Shown here in pieces: positions 36,413 to 48,800 of a stretch of DNA of 64,000 nt (positions within the stretch are counted from its first letter, which is position 1; the number at the start of each line of letters is the position of its first letter). The stretch covers positions 18,038,001 to 18,102,000 of the forward strand of contig CM062202.1 of assembly GCA_031216445.1 (NCBI GenBank), written 5' to 3'. This DNA is from Lateolabrax maculatus (Eukaryota > Chordata > Actinopteri > Acropomatiformes > Lateolabracidae). The translations under genes were made by a program, and so were the position numbers. The notes beneath the pieces were generated by a model. The model was not told the origin of the DNA and ran no database searches. It saw nothing but the letters and a program-made list of their open reading frames with translations.

Positions 36413-37552
36413 TCCCTCTGGGTGTCTCTGTTAGCAGGGATTAATAAAAGGTTGTTAACCTCTGTTTGCCCTCTGTGGAGTGTACAGTGAGCATCCTGGG
36501 ACTTCAGGCAGGTTTCATAGCGCGTTATGTCATTTTCTAACAAGGGGCTGAATGAGCTACAGCACCGAGCTGAGGATGGGCTGTAGATCGGTAATTTTGT
36601 CTGCCACAGGAATGGATATAAACTGCAGCGGCAGAATTTTTAAAAGTAGAATAGTTGGAATCACAGCCAGATTGGACTACTGGATATAAGTGTGTGATGT
36701 AGCGTGAACATGCATGGAAGACTGCAACATAAGAAAGCAATGACTCACTGTGTGTATATAAAGTCAAAAATAATTCTTCTCGTGACATATACTGTATGTG
36801 TTAGTCATACCAAGAACAAAATCTGACTGTCAGTCACTGACCTGTAGTTTAAGCGTGGTGGACTCCAGTATCAGTGCTTTGTTTTGTTCGATGGCTTATT
36901 TCTGTAGGTTTAACAGGTGCTAATGAACGGCTGCCTCACCCACAGCAAGCACCTCAGAGCCTGAAACCCAGAAAGATAAGAGGGCACTTTAAGAAAAGAA
37001 ACAGTCCCTACACTTTCAGTGATACTGTTACAAAAGCACAGTAGAATTTTAGATAATCAGCTCTGGGCCTCTTGAATCAATCAGGGTCTCTCTCTCCACC
37101 AGTGGTCCTGTGTATCACAGCACATATTTTGTATAGCTTTCTCAATTACAGAAAAAAAATAACAATCTATAACACATTTCACACTTGATTTTAATTCCCT
37201 ATGCATGAGGATATTGAATTAATTAAATTGGCCACTTTATAAATTAAAGGCTATAAATGAGCCAATCTTCAAGTTACTGGGGAGACAGTTTTGTACTCAG
37301 TGTTCCCCCTTGGATTTTACTGTCCAATGAAATCTGATCTGGCTGGATCATAACTTAACAAATCTGAAATAATGTGTATTTTAGCTGTGAGAAGGTTGTG
37401 TCGTGTGAATTATTCACAACCTGTATCTGGGATAAGGACAACTACTGGCTGCTGATTACCTTTATTTAGCCTCACATTTGTATTCCTTTAGCACCCCCTC
37501 CACCAATTTCAAAATTGCACTATTGACAACTGGTCACAGCTTCGGTCCCTTT

Positions 37553-37662
37553 TCAGAGAAGACAATTTGACAGTCACAGTAGGAAAGGCACAAGTGTAAA
37601 TAATGAAATGAATCATGGTTGAATGAATTCCATTTAGCTGCTTCAGTTTCAGGGTCCCGGTG
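37553..37662. mobile_element. Partial second copy of the adjacent MITE
   Basis: This stretch repeats the left half of the MITE at 37,663 in the same order. Shared blocks include AGACAATTTGACAG, GGAAAGGCACAAGTGTAAA and TTCCATTTAG, with about three quarters identity by eye. It lacks its own right half. It may be an older copy into which, or next to which, the better copy inserted. Confidence 0.5.
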
Positions 37663-37874
37663 TAGACCTTTTTCACGGCAGACATTTTGATGTGTCAAAG
37701 CAGGAGAGGCACAGGTGTAATCAATAACATTTATGATGGCTGTGTTCCATTTAGGTGAGCCAGTCTCAGGGTTTGGTATTATACATTCCGGGTTACTGGA
37801 GAGGCTTCCTGGGACACTTAATGGAACACAGCCATCTCTAATGTTAAGTTAAAGTCTGCTGTGGAAAAGGTCTA
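37663..37874. mobile_element. MITE with TAGACCTTTTYCAC ends
   Basis: The ends TAGACCTTTTTCACGGCAG and, inverted on the right, TAGACCTTTTCCACAGCAG match at nearly all positions. Inside, GATGGCTGTGTTCCATT and AATGGAACACAGCCATC form a second inverted pair. The element is 212 nt and noncoding, in serpini1 intron 1. Similar sequence is dispersed in fish genomes, from memory. Confidence 0.7.
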
Positions 37875-39570
37875 GATAGAGAGAGAGAGAGAAAGAGAGA
37901 GATTTGTTAATGTAACAGTAGCAGTAAAATAAAGCTTCACCTTTCACAGTAACAGAAAAATGACAATCACCAGTATTAAAATTTCTCGTTGGCTGTACAG
38001 ATGCTTCGATGGCCTAGTTTACTGCTGTTTTGATCTTCAAGCTTATTTGGTGATGACTTTTATTCTGGTATTAACAGTTAAATGACAAAATTATTCACTG
38101 AAGTTTATTCGCTGGCACGTTCCATTTTTCATATTTAAAATAGAAATACCTGTGTGAATATGGCAGCAGTAATGGTTTCTCCGGGGGAGCGGTTGTGTAC
38201 CGCTTTTGAAGATGTTAAATCTTAGAGGATTTTGTTTCAATGATTAACATTAAATTATTTTGCTCTACAAAATCATGTTGTACCTTCAAACAGGCCCAGT
38301 GGTGGAGTTTTTATCATTTACTTATGACTACATGAAAAGTGAGACTTAAATTTGTATCATTCTTCTAGATTTTGAGATCGTACCATCACAAAAATGTATG
38401 TACCAAAATTTGCCTCTAGATGAGGTGCAGTAGTAGCTACTTAGCCATTTAGATGCTGATGCCTGGTTGCTACAGAGCAGAACGGACAACTTGATTGATG
38501 AATTGTATCCACTTTATTGGGCACAGTAATGGAAGTCCCCATCCGCCATAGGAGTTTAGTGCTTCCTTTCTCCTAGACTGCAGTGGAGTTCAGGGCTCTA
38601 CCCAGCGGTGGGCTTTTTTGCAGCCTCCCTGTGTAAATTTTCCGCTCTGCCTTGGGAGTCTCCACCTCAGCGGGTGAGCAATAGGTGAGAAGCAGGTGTC
38701 TAATCAAACTGGGAAAGTGAGACACCCCATAGAGACATGAGTGATTTGAGATTAATGATGTAGGTTTTATCATTTTTTCATGTGAATGTGCATGTGTCCT
38801 CAGTTCAAGACCAGAACCATATGTAGAAAGCGCCCCGCTATGGCATCTCCAAGGAAAATTTGAAACTCGTGAATGATAATCAGACTGCATTATCTCTGTA
38901 CTGCAAAGCCCTTTATAAATTCCACATATTCATGGGGATATCGTGCCAGATTACCATGCCATTTTTAACAGTGTCCATCGCAAAAAACTCAAGGTTTTTT
39001 GGGGCCAGAGATAATCATAGACTTCATTCTCGGCAGTTTATTCCCAGAGGGAACGGCCTTGATGAAATGGGATGTTAGCACTTTCACAGAATCCGTCCAA
39101 ACGCCTAAGAGCTTCAGCAGTTTGGAAGTGTACTTACTGTAGAGCCCAAGTGAACCAGCGTGCTGTGATTTAAGCTGAAGCAGAGAAGTGGGCTTTAGAG
39201 GCAGATACTGTTGGGGGACTTTGCTGTAGCTCCATAGTGATCACTTCAAGAGCAAAAGAAGAAGTAAGCACGTCGGAGGTTGCCTTGTTTTTGCAAAATT
39301 ACTGAGTGCAGTCAGTGTACTGCATGTGTTTGCGGGAAGTGTGTGTGTTTTTGCACCAGACAATGTCAGAGAGCGTACTGAGTGACAGAACTGGAGCTGG
39401 TGTGAAGAGTTCTAGCGAGAGAGGGGTTACACGAGACAGAAAAATGCTGAGTAGTGTGTGAAAAAAAGGAAAGAGAGTTTATCTGACTACATGGAAGGAG
39501 GAAGATATCTTTTAAGGGTAAAAATTCTCTCTGTCAGCTTGGCAAAAACGAAAAATGTCCATCATTTGCA

Positions 39571-39584
39571 GTTGCCTTGGTAAC
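39571..39584 (+). promoter_or_regulatory. X-box-like motif in serpini1 intron 1
   Basis: GTTGCCTTGGTAAC fits the RFX X-box consensus with a two-base spacer. It is followed within 40 nt by a (GT)n tract. No ciliary link for serpini1 is known to me, so relevance is uncertain. Confidence 0.3.
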
Positions 39585-39620
39585 CTTGAATTTGAAGTGT
39601 ATGTGGAAATCTGTACTTCA

Positions 39621-39621
<1 letters not shown>

Positions 39622-39655
<34 letters not shown>

Positions 39656-39665
39656 TGTGTGTGTG
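39622..39665. repeat. (GT)n microsatellite
   Basis: A GT run with one TTT interruption in serpini1 intron 1. Confidence 0.9.
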
Positions 39666-42416
39666 GAAGTGAACCACGAATGCGGATGTCCGTGTTTAAT
39701 AAGTTCCCTTGCCCTCCGAAGCATGCCGTCTCAAGGTGTTGGGTTTAAATGGCAGTAAGGATTAACGTACGTGCTGTGGATTTGGGTGACGTCACATTTT
39801 AATTGTCGAAATGTCAACTGCCGATCTATTCTGTCTGAGAATTAGGATTACACAGAGGGATTAGAGGCTGCTTTTAAAGGCCAGTGAGTTTAATTGCATG
39901 GAATTAATCAAGTTGTCAGGATTAAACTCTTGCAACCTAAACCGTGAAAGATTTTCAGACATATTCCATTCTTTCAGTCACGAGAGAACATTTTATAGCC
40001 GGGTGTTGTGTTTCCCCTCTTACCTGGGAGGCATGCTGGGAACCCCACTTGGGGGGATTGGAGCCAAAGTTGGGCTCGAAGTCATCAATGGCCAAACTAG
40101 CAAAGTGTGGGATCCTCTTGCAGACAGCATGCCACAACCCGAAAGGTCAGAATGGTGTCACCGTTACAAGTAATAGTCAGCCACCCATGGTGTTATTATC
40201 CACTCACACATGCACACTTGCACACTGACACACACACAGGTGCACACACAATGATGCTCCACACTACTTTCCCTGGCTTAACTGCATGGCTGGGTCTTCC
40301 CTTACCGAAAGCAGGGCCGTCTGTCTCAGAAAAGTTCAGCTCCCACAGCTCAGAAGGTCAGGAACATTACCTCCATTTACATCTCTGCCAGCCGCCCCCC
40401 TCCTCTCCCCTCAGCCTTTCTCACTCTCTCTGCAATGTCTGACTCACGGCACGACATGTGAGAGCAGGTGAACACACGTGACTAACTGTACGTCAACTGC
40501 ATACATCAGCTTTGTGCCTGCGGGCATCATTTGATTTCTCTGTTCAAATCTATTTAAAGTTGTGCATCATTAATGTCACAAGGCTGTTTCCGAGGTTTTA
40601 ACCACAACCTCTGTGCCTGCCAACTTGATGGACCGTGCAGCTACTGAAAAAGTCAAATCTAACTTAATATTTGATCACATTAAATATCTCACAGTATTTC
40701 TATCTTAATCTCGTTTTAACTTGATTTAATTTATCTGTATTTTTGTTACTGTCAACGAGTCCTATGAAAAGAACCAAATCCAATAATGCATCAGTCCATC
40801 TCTCAGTACTTTCTGAGTTTCCTGCGTTGCCTCTAGCTCTCATTCCCAAGCCCATTTGTTCCAACTAAAGCTGTGAAATAGTAGTTATTTCTTAAACCAG
40901 CTGGGCACTGTAGCTTTTAGCAAACATTACTCAAACATAGGTAAATAGTGGATTTGTTGGGGACAATTTAATACTCTTGTGAGTATGTGCAGCAGCACAA
41001 ACAGCCTATGTGGGATAGATTCAGAATAATGTGCCATATCAGGCTTTAGCTACACAGGCACTACATGTTAGAAAGATCAATTCATTGATGGTTTTGTTCC
41101 TTTTATTGGATTTTTTGACATTAATATAAGAAGATAACAAGCCTTATCCTTTTAAATATGATGGACACCATATTGTCTTTATACAGTGCAATGAAAACTC
41201 CATAAAAACCTATTTGGGTACATGAACAACAAAGTGCAAGTACCGTGTGACTCCATTCAATGTGAAGAAACTCAAGTACATTTCCATTTGTTGACTCAAG
41301 CAGATGCAAATCCAGCTGGCAGCTTGGACAGAGTCATGCTTGTCAAAAGCAGTTTGTCAGAATACTTATCGATGGAGAACAAACGAGACGAGATCTTGAC
41401 TGTCAGTTTAGAAGGACATAAAGTGGAAGTGATGTGGTGCGGTGTGTGTTTTGCAAGAGAATGAGGAACCTAGATGTCCGGCTGTGCCTATTCAGTCAGG
41501 AGGTATTTCATTAAGGTTAAGCCTAGCAATAATCCATATTTTTATTATTACTGACCATTTACATGACAGCTCTCTCTCTGAAGATGTAAATCTTTAAAAA
41601 TGACACCGATACCTTGATATATAATTACATTTTTCAAAAAGGATAAAATAATAAAGATATAAAGAAATAAAGAAAAACAGCATTTTGATAGGAATTATTT
41701 TCAGCCGCAGATAAGGTGGTCTAGTGTTTATTATGACAGCAGCAGAGTGTGTGTGGGGTTGACGCAAATAAACTACAGTGCCCATGTTCGTGGTAATAAA
41801 GGAACATGTTGCCCAGTGCACCAGTGTGGCTCCTTTATGTGCCTTTAATAGTTTTTGGGGTCTATGGCACAGAGGAAAGAGCGACATCATGATTTGACTA
41901 CATAGACACAGAACACTAGGATCAATTCATTAGTTATTTTTGGTCTTTTCATGGAATTTGTTGAAAATTTGAAAAAATTACTTATCCTTTAATGGATTTG
42001 ACATTAATGCGTCCCCCAGGTTGGACTGCTTTTATTTTTGGAAGGAAAATTGTTTGTCACATGCCAGTGCACGGCAGTGGAAAGCACAGAACACAACAGG
42101 ATGGGGCACTAATTTTCTGGCCCATTGTTGTTGTTGTTGACACTCAGGTACATTGTGACCACAGTCACCTGCCGTCCCACACATACAGTAGCAGCCAGCA
42201 GATTCCAGCCCTGCATGGGACTGCTAATAGAACCCTTTATACAAACTGTATAATGACAACGGCACGGCAGAGAGACAAACAACTAAACAAATGTCCATGT
42301 TTCACACTTTATCACGTCTCTTAATATCTTTCTCCAATCTCCATCTCTCTCTCTCTTTATGCTATATATCATTGACTTTCTGTTTTCTGCTGCCCAAACA
42401 AAAAAAAAAAGACAAT

Positions 42417-42429
42417 GTTGCCTGGCAAC
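42417..42429. promoter_or_regulatory. Perfect X-box motif in serpini1 intron 1
   Basis: GTTGCCTGGCAAC is a perfect X-box palindrome with a one-base spacer, 1.3 kb before the first coding exon of serpini1. RFX factors also act in neurons, so an enhancer role is possible but unproven. Confidence 0.3.
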
Positions 42430-42729
42430 AACAGCGCCAGAGAGATGGCGCAGTGTGTGTGTACATACCTTGTCATTTTAAAAGGTATAAAGGGAGGGTT
42501 AAAGAGACAGGAAAGGTGGGAAAGTTGAGAGATAGGAGGGAGGAGGAGATTGGTGAAGATAGATAATGTATGGGTGAGAGGGAGTTGAAAAAAGGAGGCG
42601 AGAAGTGTGATGGCATGGAAAGATGAAGGGAAGGATGGAGGATGGGGGGAGGTAAAGGCCTATTCCTAATCAGTCATTCAGTACAGATAGACAGAAAGTC
42701 GTCCGTTCACACACAAAGGCTCAAACGCG

Positions 42730-42754
42730 CACACACACACACACACACACACAC
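42730..42754. repeat. (CA)n microsatellite
   Basis: A short CA run flanked by CG and GC units. Confidence 0.9.
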
Positions 42755-43219
42755 GCACGCACACGCACTCAGAGCAAAGCAGATCTTGAAGGAAAGAAGC
42801 TGATTTAACTCAAGATGATAAGAATGGCCATAAAATATGTATGAGCTCATTTAGCAGATGTGCTCTGAACAGCAATACTGACTGCAGTCAGTACAGCTGT
42901 AGTTACCGCTTTTGCTTTTTCTTCCTTGTTTCCTGTTTTTTCTTCCGTCTTTCTATCCCTGACCCATTGCCCTTTCATCTAAATAAATTTGAGACCATAG
43001 GTGTTTTTTTCTATGTAATCTCTGTCCTTTTATCCTGTTTTTTTTCCTTCGTTTACAGCACATTTAAGATGTTTTCCAGTATTTAACAGCCTCTTTATGA
43101 GAAATAGAGTCCTCTTTACAGTTAGTGCGTCCACTTCTGCTAGACACTGGTAGTGGTAGTGGTTATTTTGTATCACTGCATTCCTTTTTTGCCTTCACAA
43201 TTTGAATGATCGACTGACG

Positions 43220-43680
43220 GATGTTTTCTGTCTCTCTCCTCTGCTCTCTTTTCGTCATCCCACATCCCTGCTCTCTCTCTCTCTCTCTCTCTCTCTTTCA
43301 CCTCTGTCTCCCTCCCTTTCAAAATCCTCTTGTCCTTCATCTCTTTTTCTCCCTTGCGCAATAATCTTCTCTACCCTCTGCAATCCTCCTCTCTGTACTT
43401 TTGGCTCTGTCCCTCCCCAAATCATTTTCTCTCTTTCATCTTGTTTTCCTTCCTTCCACACCTCTTTGCCTGCCCATCCCCCTTCCATCTGTCCAATCAC
43501 TCATTTCCTGTTCCTTAAACCCCGTCATCCATTCATCTTTCTGTCTTTTCTCCAATCATATTTTTCCTCTTTCCTCTTTCACTTCATCCTCTCTTTTTCC
43601 TTTCTCCCTCTCTCCCTCCCCACGTTCTTTTTCATTCCATCCAACCCCCTTCCACCCCATATATCCCTCTTTCACTCAGC
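43220..43680 (+). repeat. Long polypyrimidine block before serpini1 coding exon 1
   Basis: About 460 nt are strongly C/T-rich on the plus strand, including (CT)14 near 43,269-43,297, and end in the acceptor cactcag. This works as a very long polypyrimidine tract. The long plus-strand open frame over it reflects composition, not protein. Confidence 0.8.
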
Positions 43681-43700
43681 TATCTGTGGTCTGTGCTGCG

Positions 43701-45777
43701 ATGTTGATCCTGGACGTTTTGTCCCCGCTCCTCCTCCTCTCCATCCTGTTGCCGAGCTACGGTTGCCGGGCGGCGGACATTCCGGAGGACTCTACATCAG
43801 AGTTCTCGGTCAGACTGTACCACCAACTGCAGGCGGCGGGGGATCAGGACAACATCATTTTCTCCCCGCTGAGCGTGGCTGTGGCCCTGGGCATGGTGGA
43901 GCTGGGAGCCAGGGGGGCGTCGCTGGAGGAGATACGACAGGCTGTGGGATTCAGCCACCTGCTGCCAGGTGAGACGCACACTCCCAAACACAGGTTCACC
44001 AGCACCAGGGTCAGCGGTGGGGGAAGGGAGACGAGTTGGATTCAGATTATGAAAGTGGGAATTCTTTAGAAAAGGAAATACAAGTTTTTCCAAAAATCTA
44101 TATATTTATTTAATTCAATATTTAAAGGGGCACACTTTTTTTGGCCTGTAGGATGGAGAGGTGGGTCTAATAAAAGATGCCACCAAGATGCTTAATGGGA
44201 AATGTAGGATCCAGCATTTTTGGAGCTTGACCCTTTTAATGAAGTATAATTATATGAATTGATCTTAACCACAAGACTCATAAAACATACACATAAACAC
44301 ACGTACTGTAGGCTTCATGTACATGCATCCACAACACAGTAATAGACACTGCTGCATCTCAAGTGGCTTATTTCTGACTTCAGGGGCAAATGGCACAGAC
44401 ATTTTTGATGGTTTCCTTTACTGCTTTCAGTATGGCCATGTATTTATTCACTATACATGGGCATTTATTAGTAATTCCTGTGTAAATTTGGTTAGAAATG
44501 TATATTCTCAAGTTCTCAAAAGCCAGTTATCATTTCCAATTTAAAAGGTGTTTAGTAATTACTTTTTTTGTTTCATGATGCCTATTACTATTTTCCGAGC
44601 TAAATACATTTGTTCCATATCCAAACTTTATACACTAGTTTTAATGACCATGAGTTCCCTTGACCATGAAACGAAAGCTGAATGACATGAGCAAAGTGCT
44701 TTGTAAAATGTGATCATCTGAATAAGTTGATAAATGCATATTCAATTCTACTAAAATTCATCTTCCACAGTGACAGAAGTACTGCAAGTTTAAATAGTTT
44801 AAAGGTTCGCTCCAATATAAAAAGGCCATACACTATGCATGCTTACATATGTGCCCTGTTTTTTATTTATTTGTATTTTCTATCCATGCACTTAGAATTT
44901 GTCTATTGCTGTACTGTTGTTTAAAACCACCATGTAGCACGGCAAAGGTGATGTACACATTTAATTACCCCGCACAGCACTCTGTATACACACCTACAAT
45001 ATGAAAGTCTGTGTCTCCCTCCGTTCCCCAGGCATGGAGTTCTCTTTGCTGCAGAACCTGACGGCGGCTCTGTCGGACGATGACACCCACTACGTGGTCC
45101 GATTCGCCAACAGCCTCTTCCTGCAGGAAGGCGTCACCTTTAACCCCGAGTTTCTGCATCTAATGAGGAAGTACTTTCGGGCTGACGTGGAAACAGTAGA
45201 CTTCAGCGAATCAGCAGCCGTGGCCGAGCAGATCAACAGCTGGGTGGAAAATCACACCGAGAGTGAGTTAGAGAGGGAGGGAGAGAAGGAACAAAGGGAA
45301 GGAGGGCAACAATATGAACACATAATTACATCTACAATCCCAGCATACTTTAAAGTGACATGTAAAATTGTCCAAGGAGTTATATCATTGTTTGATCACA
45401 TCATCTTGTACAAAAACAAAACGTACTCAATACATTTCCAACCCTCAGTTGCACAAATTTCTGTTCTTATCCTTGTGTTAGACTTCAAAAGCTGCATCAC
45501 AGCAGGCACTGTCCTTAGGCTTATGAAAACTGGAGTAGATCTTAATACATTTTAAAAATCACTCCCTCCAGGTAAGATCCGCGAGCTGCTATCAGCCGAG
45601 GACTTCAGCAGCGTGACCCGCCTGACCCTGGTGAACGCCGTCTACTTCAGAGGCTCTTGGAAAAACCAGTTCAGGCCAGAAAACACCAGAACCTTCTCCT
45701 TCAGCAAAGACGACGGCTCTGAAGTCCAGACACTCATGATGTACCAACAGGGAGACTTCTACTACGGTAGGGATGAG

Positions 45778-45824
<47 letters not shown>

Positions 45825-48800
45825 CGTGTGTGTGTGTGCGTCTTTAGAACTCTACTTGTGGCTCTTTTTCCGGAGTCCTTGAATTTCAGCTCACATTTCC
45901 TGAGGTTATTTAAAATGTTAATCTTGGATCTAAAATATTCATATTTGCAGTGTTATTCCCAGGAAAGGCTCCTCTTTTCTGCTCAGTGGGTTCTGCAGCT
46001 AAAATGGTCTTTTTAACTCCTCTGGTATGTCTGTTTGATTTAGTAGTATATTTTGAAGGCCATTTTGTTAATGTCATACAATATTAGCAGTGTGGTGACA
46101 GTCTGTGTTAAGTCATGTAGTACTGTATTAGGTTTAGCTAAATCTACTCTGACAGTAGGTAGAACAAACAACACAGTCTTTCTTATAGAGTTTGTACTAC
46201 ATTTCATTTTTTCCCCCTTCACACACCTGTCCTTTCCTTTTATCTGCTGAGTCCTGGGGGATGATTTATTAATGTCTGCTTCTATTTATATTTTAGATGT
46301 CATATTTTGTCAGTTTTTATACTGATTTTCAATAAGTTGGAGTAATTTTAGAGTAGTCACTGTGAATTTCCAAATCTCCCTAAAAAGGCCTTTTTGCTTC
46401 TCTCAAATGTAATACTTTTACTACTGTACTTACTTTTAGTTTCAATGTAAGAAAAAAAAAGAGGTCAATCGACTGAAACAATAAAATACTGTATCATTGT
46501 ATATCCGGCTTTGATAAACTAAGTGATTGTTTCATCTATATAATGTTAGAAAATAGTGAAAGGTGTAAATCACACAAAATCCGAGCCCAAGTGACACCCT
46601 GAAATTGTTGGTGTTGTCATACCAACAGTCTGACACCCAAAGACCTTCAGTTTACATCCATTTAAAACAGAGAAAAACAGGAAATCCTCAACTGGAATAT
46701 TGTAATTTTGGCTTAATTAAATATTTTATTTGTTTATCAACTATCTAAATTGTTATTTTGGCACTAATTTGCAGATTTCTTACCACTACTTTTGTATGTC
46801 CAATATTGGTAAATGTTGGGGTTATTGTTATGTAGCGAAATTTACTTAGGCAGCACATCTAATATACTGTCTGGTTTTACTGTCTGAGTTGGTGCTGTCT
46901 AAAAGTTCATAAGGAAGTTTTTTATACTTTATACATTCTTAAGACTACTTTATCGATGTCATAACCTGGCAGTTTTGTCTTGGGAGTACTATATGTGTCA
47001 GATTTTGGTGTACGTGGTGTTTTGCCAGCACTGTGAGGTGCAAGACTGTTTGTACGGAGTCCTGCAGGTTGGCTGTAATGCTGTTACATCTGAATGATTC
47101 CGTCTGTCTGTTTTGCATCTAGTCAATTTTTGTCTGACGTACTGCCAAAGACAGTTACAACAGATTCTTACCGCACTGCTATTAAAATTGACGCATTTGA
47201 GTTATTTTGGTGCATTCTGACTGTGTGTAGTGAGAATGCATACACCTACGTTCACAGGGTGCACACTCAGGATCAAGGAAATCTGTGTATGTGTGAACTG
47301 GTGTGTGTGTGTGTGTGGTGAGAGTAGTGTGTGCGTGTGTGTGCTTAAGAACTGCAGAACAGGGACAGGTCCTTGGGGAGAAGGCTGCGTTTGCATTCTC
47401 ATTTTGAAGCACAATCATATTGGTTAAGTAAAATGTTTTGGGAAGCCACACCCCAGTCTTTGCTGCAACACTGCCTCACTCTGCATCAGCAGCCGCTACA
47501 CAGAGTGCAACATGTAAGTTAATGAAGGATGATTAAGTGTTTTTGTTGTAATTTTTCCTTTTAAACAGCTGTAAAAGAAAAATCATGTGCAAAGATTGGG
47601 ACAAAGTCTGGCAGTGTTAATTGCTCTATAATCTCTGTCTCACACTGCAAAAACCTGAGTAAGTGGGATAATCTGATATTTAGATTTAAAATCTAGTTGG
47701 ACTTGTCTTGAGTATAAAAGGATTATCTCATCCTGACAAAAAAATACTGTCCCACTTAATTCAAGTAAATGTTTGTTGGCTTTTCTTGATAAGAATTTAT
47801 ATCTGGGTTTTGTTAATAAGATAAAAGGGACAAGTCTGCTAAAGATCCACCTCAAGGCTATGAAGATATCACTTCTTAGCCTCTGTAGTGTTACTGTAAG
47901 AAGATATAAGCTTGTACAGACTTTGCATGTGTCATCACATGTGCATTTGTCTCTGAATGTGTGTGGGTGGTTGTATTTGATGTGTGTATATATACATGCA
48001 AGGATGTGTTTTTTTCCCCAAATCCCAGATTGATTTGTGTAAAAAGGGCATTGCACTGACAAACACACCATCCTTTCCTGCCTTATTGAATTTGGGTTGG
48101 GATTTCAACAGAGTACTCTCAGTACTACAAGACAACATACAGTATGTATGTAATACATTTTCACAAGTGTAATCGAAACCTTTGAAGTGAAATGCAGTGG
48201 TTTTTAATTAGTGCATCAGGGAAATGACCACACACGCTTTAATCAATACAGTCGATCAATGTGTTTACATCTGTGTATGTTCCTCCTCAGCAAAGTTCAC
48301 AAACCCATTACAGGAGGCACCACTGCATGCGTGTGTGCATGCTTGTACATGTGTACGTATCTTTCAGTGGCTACATTTGCATATGTTTCCTCCCCGTCAG
48401 GTGAATTCAGCGATGGCTCACAGGAAGCTGGCGGTGTGTACCAGGTATTGGAGATGCCCTACGAGGGGGAGGACATGTCCATGTTGATCGTTCTCCCTCG
48501 GCAGGAGGTGCCACTGGCTTCCCTGGAGCCCATCATCAAAGCACCGCTGCTGGAGGAGTGGGCCAACAATGTCAAACGGCAGAAGGTGGAGGTCTACCTA
48601 CCGCGGTAAGAGATGACACACACACAAACATACTGTATATACAAACATCCGCATACACCCATCAACTCCCACTTATGGGAGAAGTGGGCTGATGAAGTGA
48701 CATTGTTTGTTTTGTTTACCCAATTTACCTTAACATGCCTTAGTTACTTGTGCATTAATTAGTGATTACCTTCATTACCTAGATGTCTTTGAGTTAGTGC

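Larger units (their letters stand above)
33023..43680. other. serpini1 first intron
   Basis: This 10.7 kb intron runs from the donor at 33,023 to the acceptor (cactcag) at 43,680. It carries many simple repeats: an alternating GT/GC tract at 33.67 kb, a run of 29 C at 35,630, a CT tract at 36.4 kb and GT or CA tracts at 34.3, 39.6 and 42.7 kb. It also holds a MITE and partial copy at 37.55-37.87 kb, two X-box motifs, and a polypyrimidine block before the acceptor. No other gene was recognised. Confidence 0.6.

Noticed and set aside
39955..40173. Open frames on both strands with a donor-like site in serpini1 intron 1
   Set aside because: Neither translation is recognisable and no partner exon was found.
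43202..43972. A 256-residue plus-strand frame running into serpini1
   Set aside because: It is the polypyrimidine block plus a wrong-frame reading of the neuroserpin start exon. The true start is at 43,701 in another frame.
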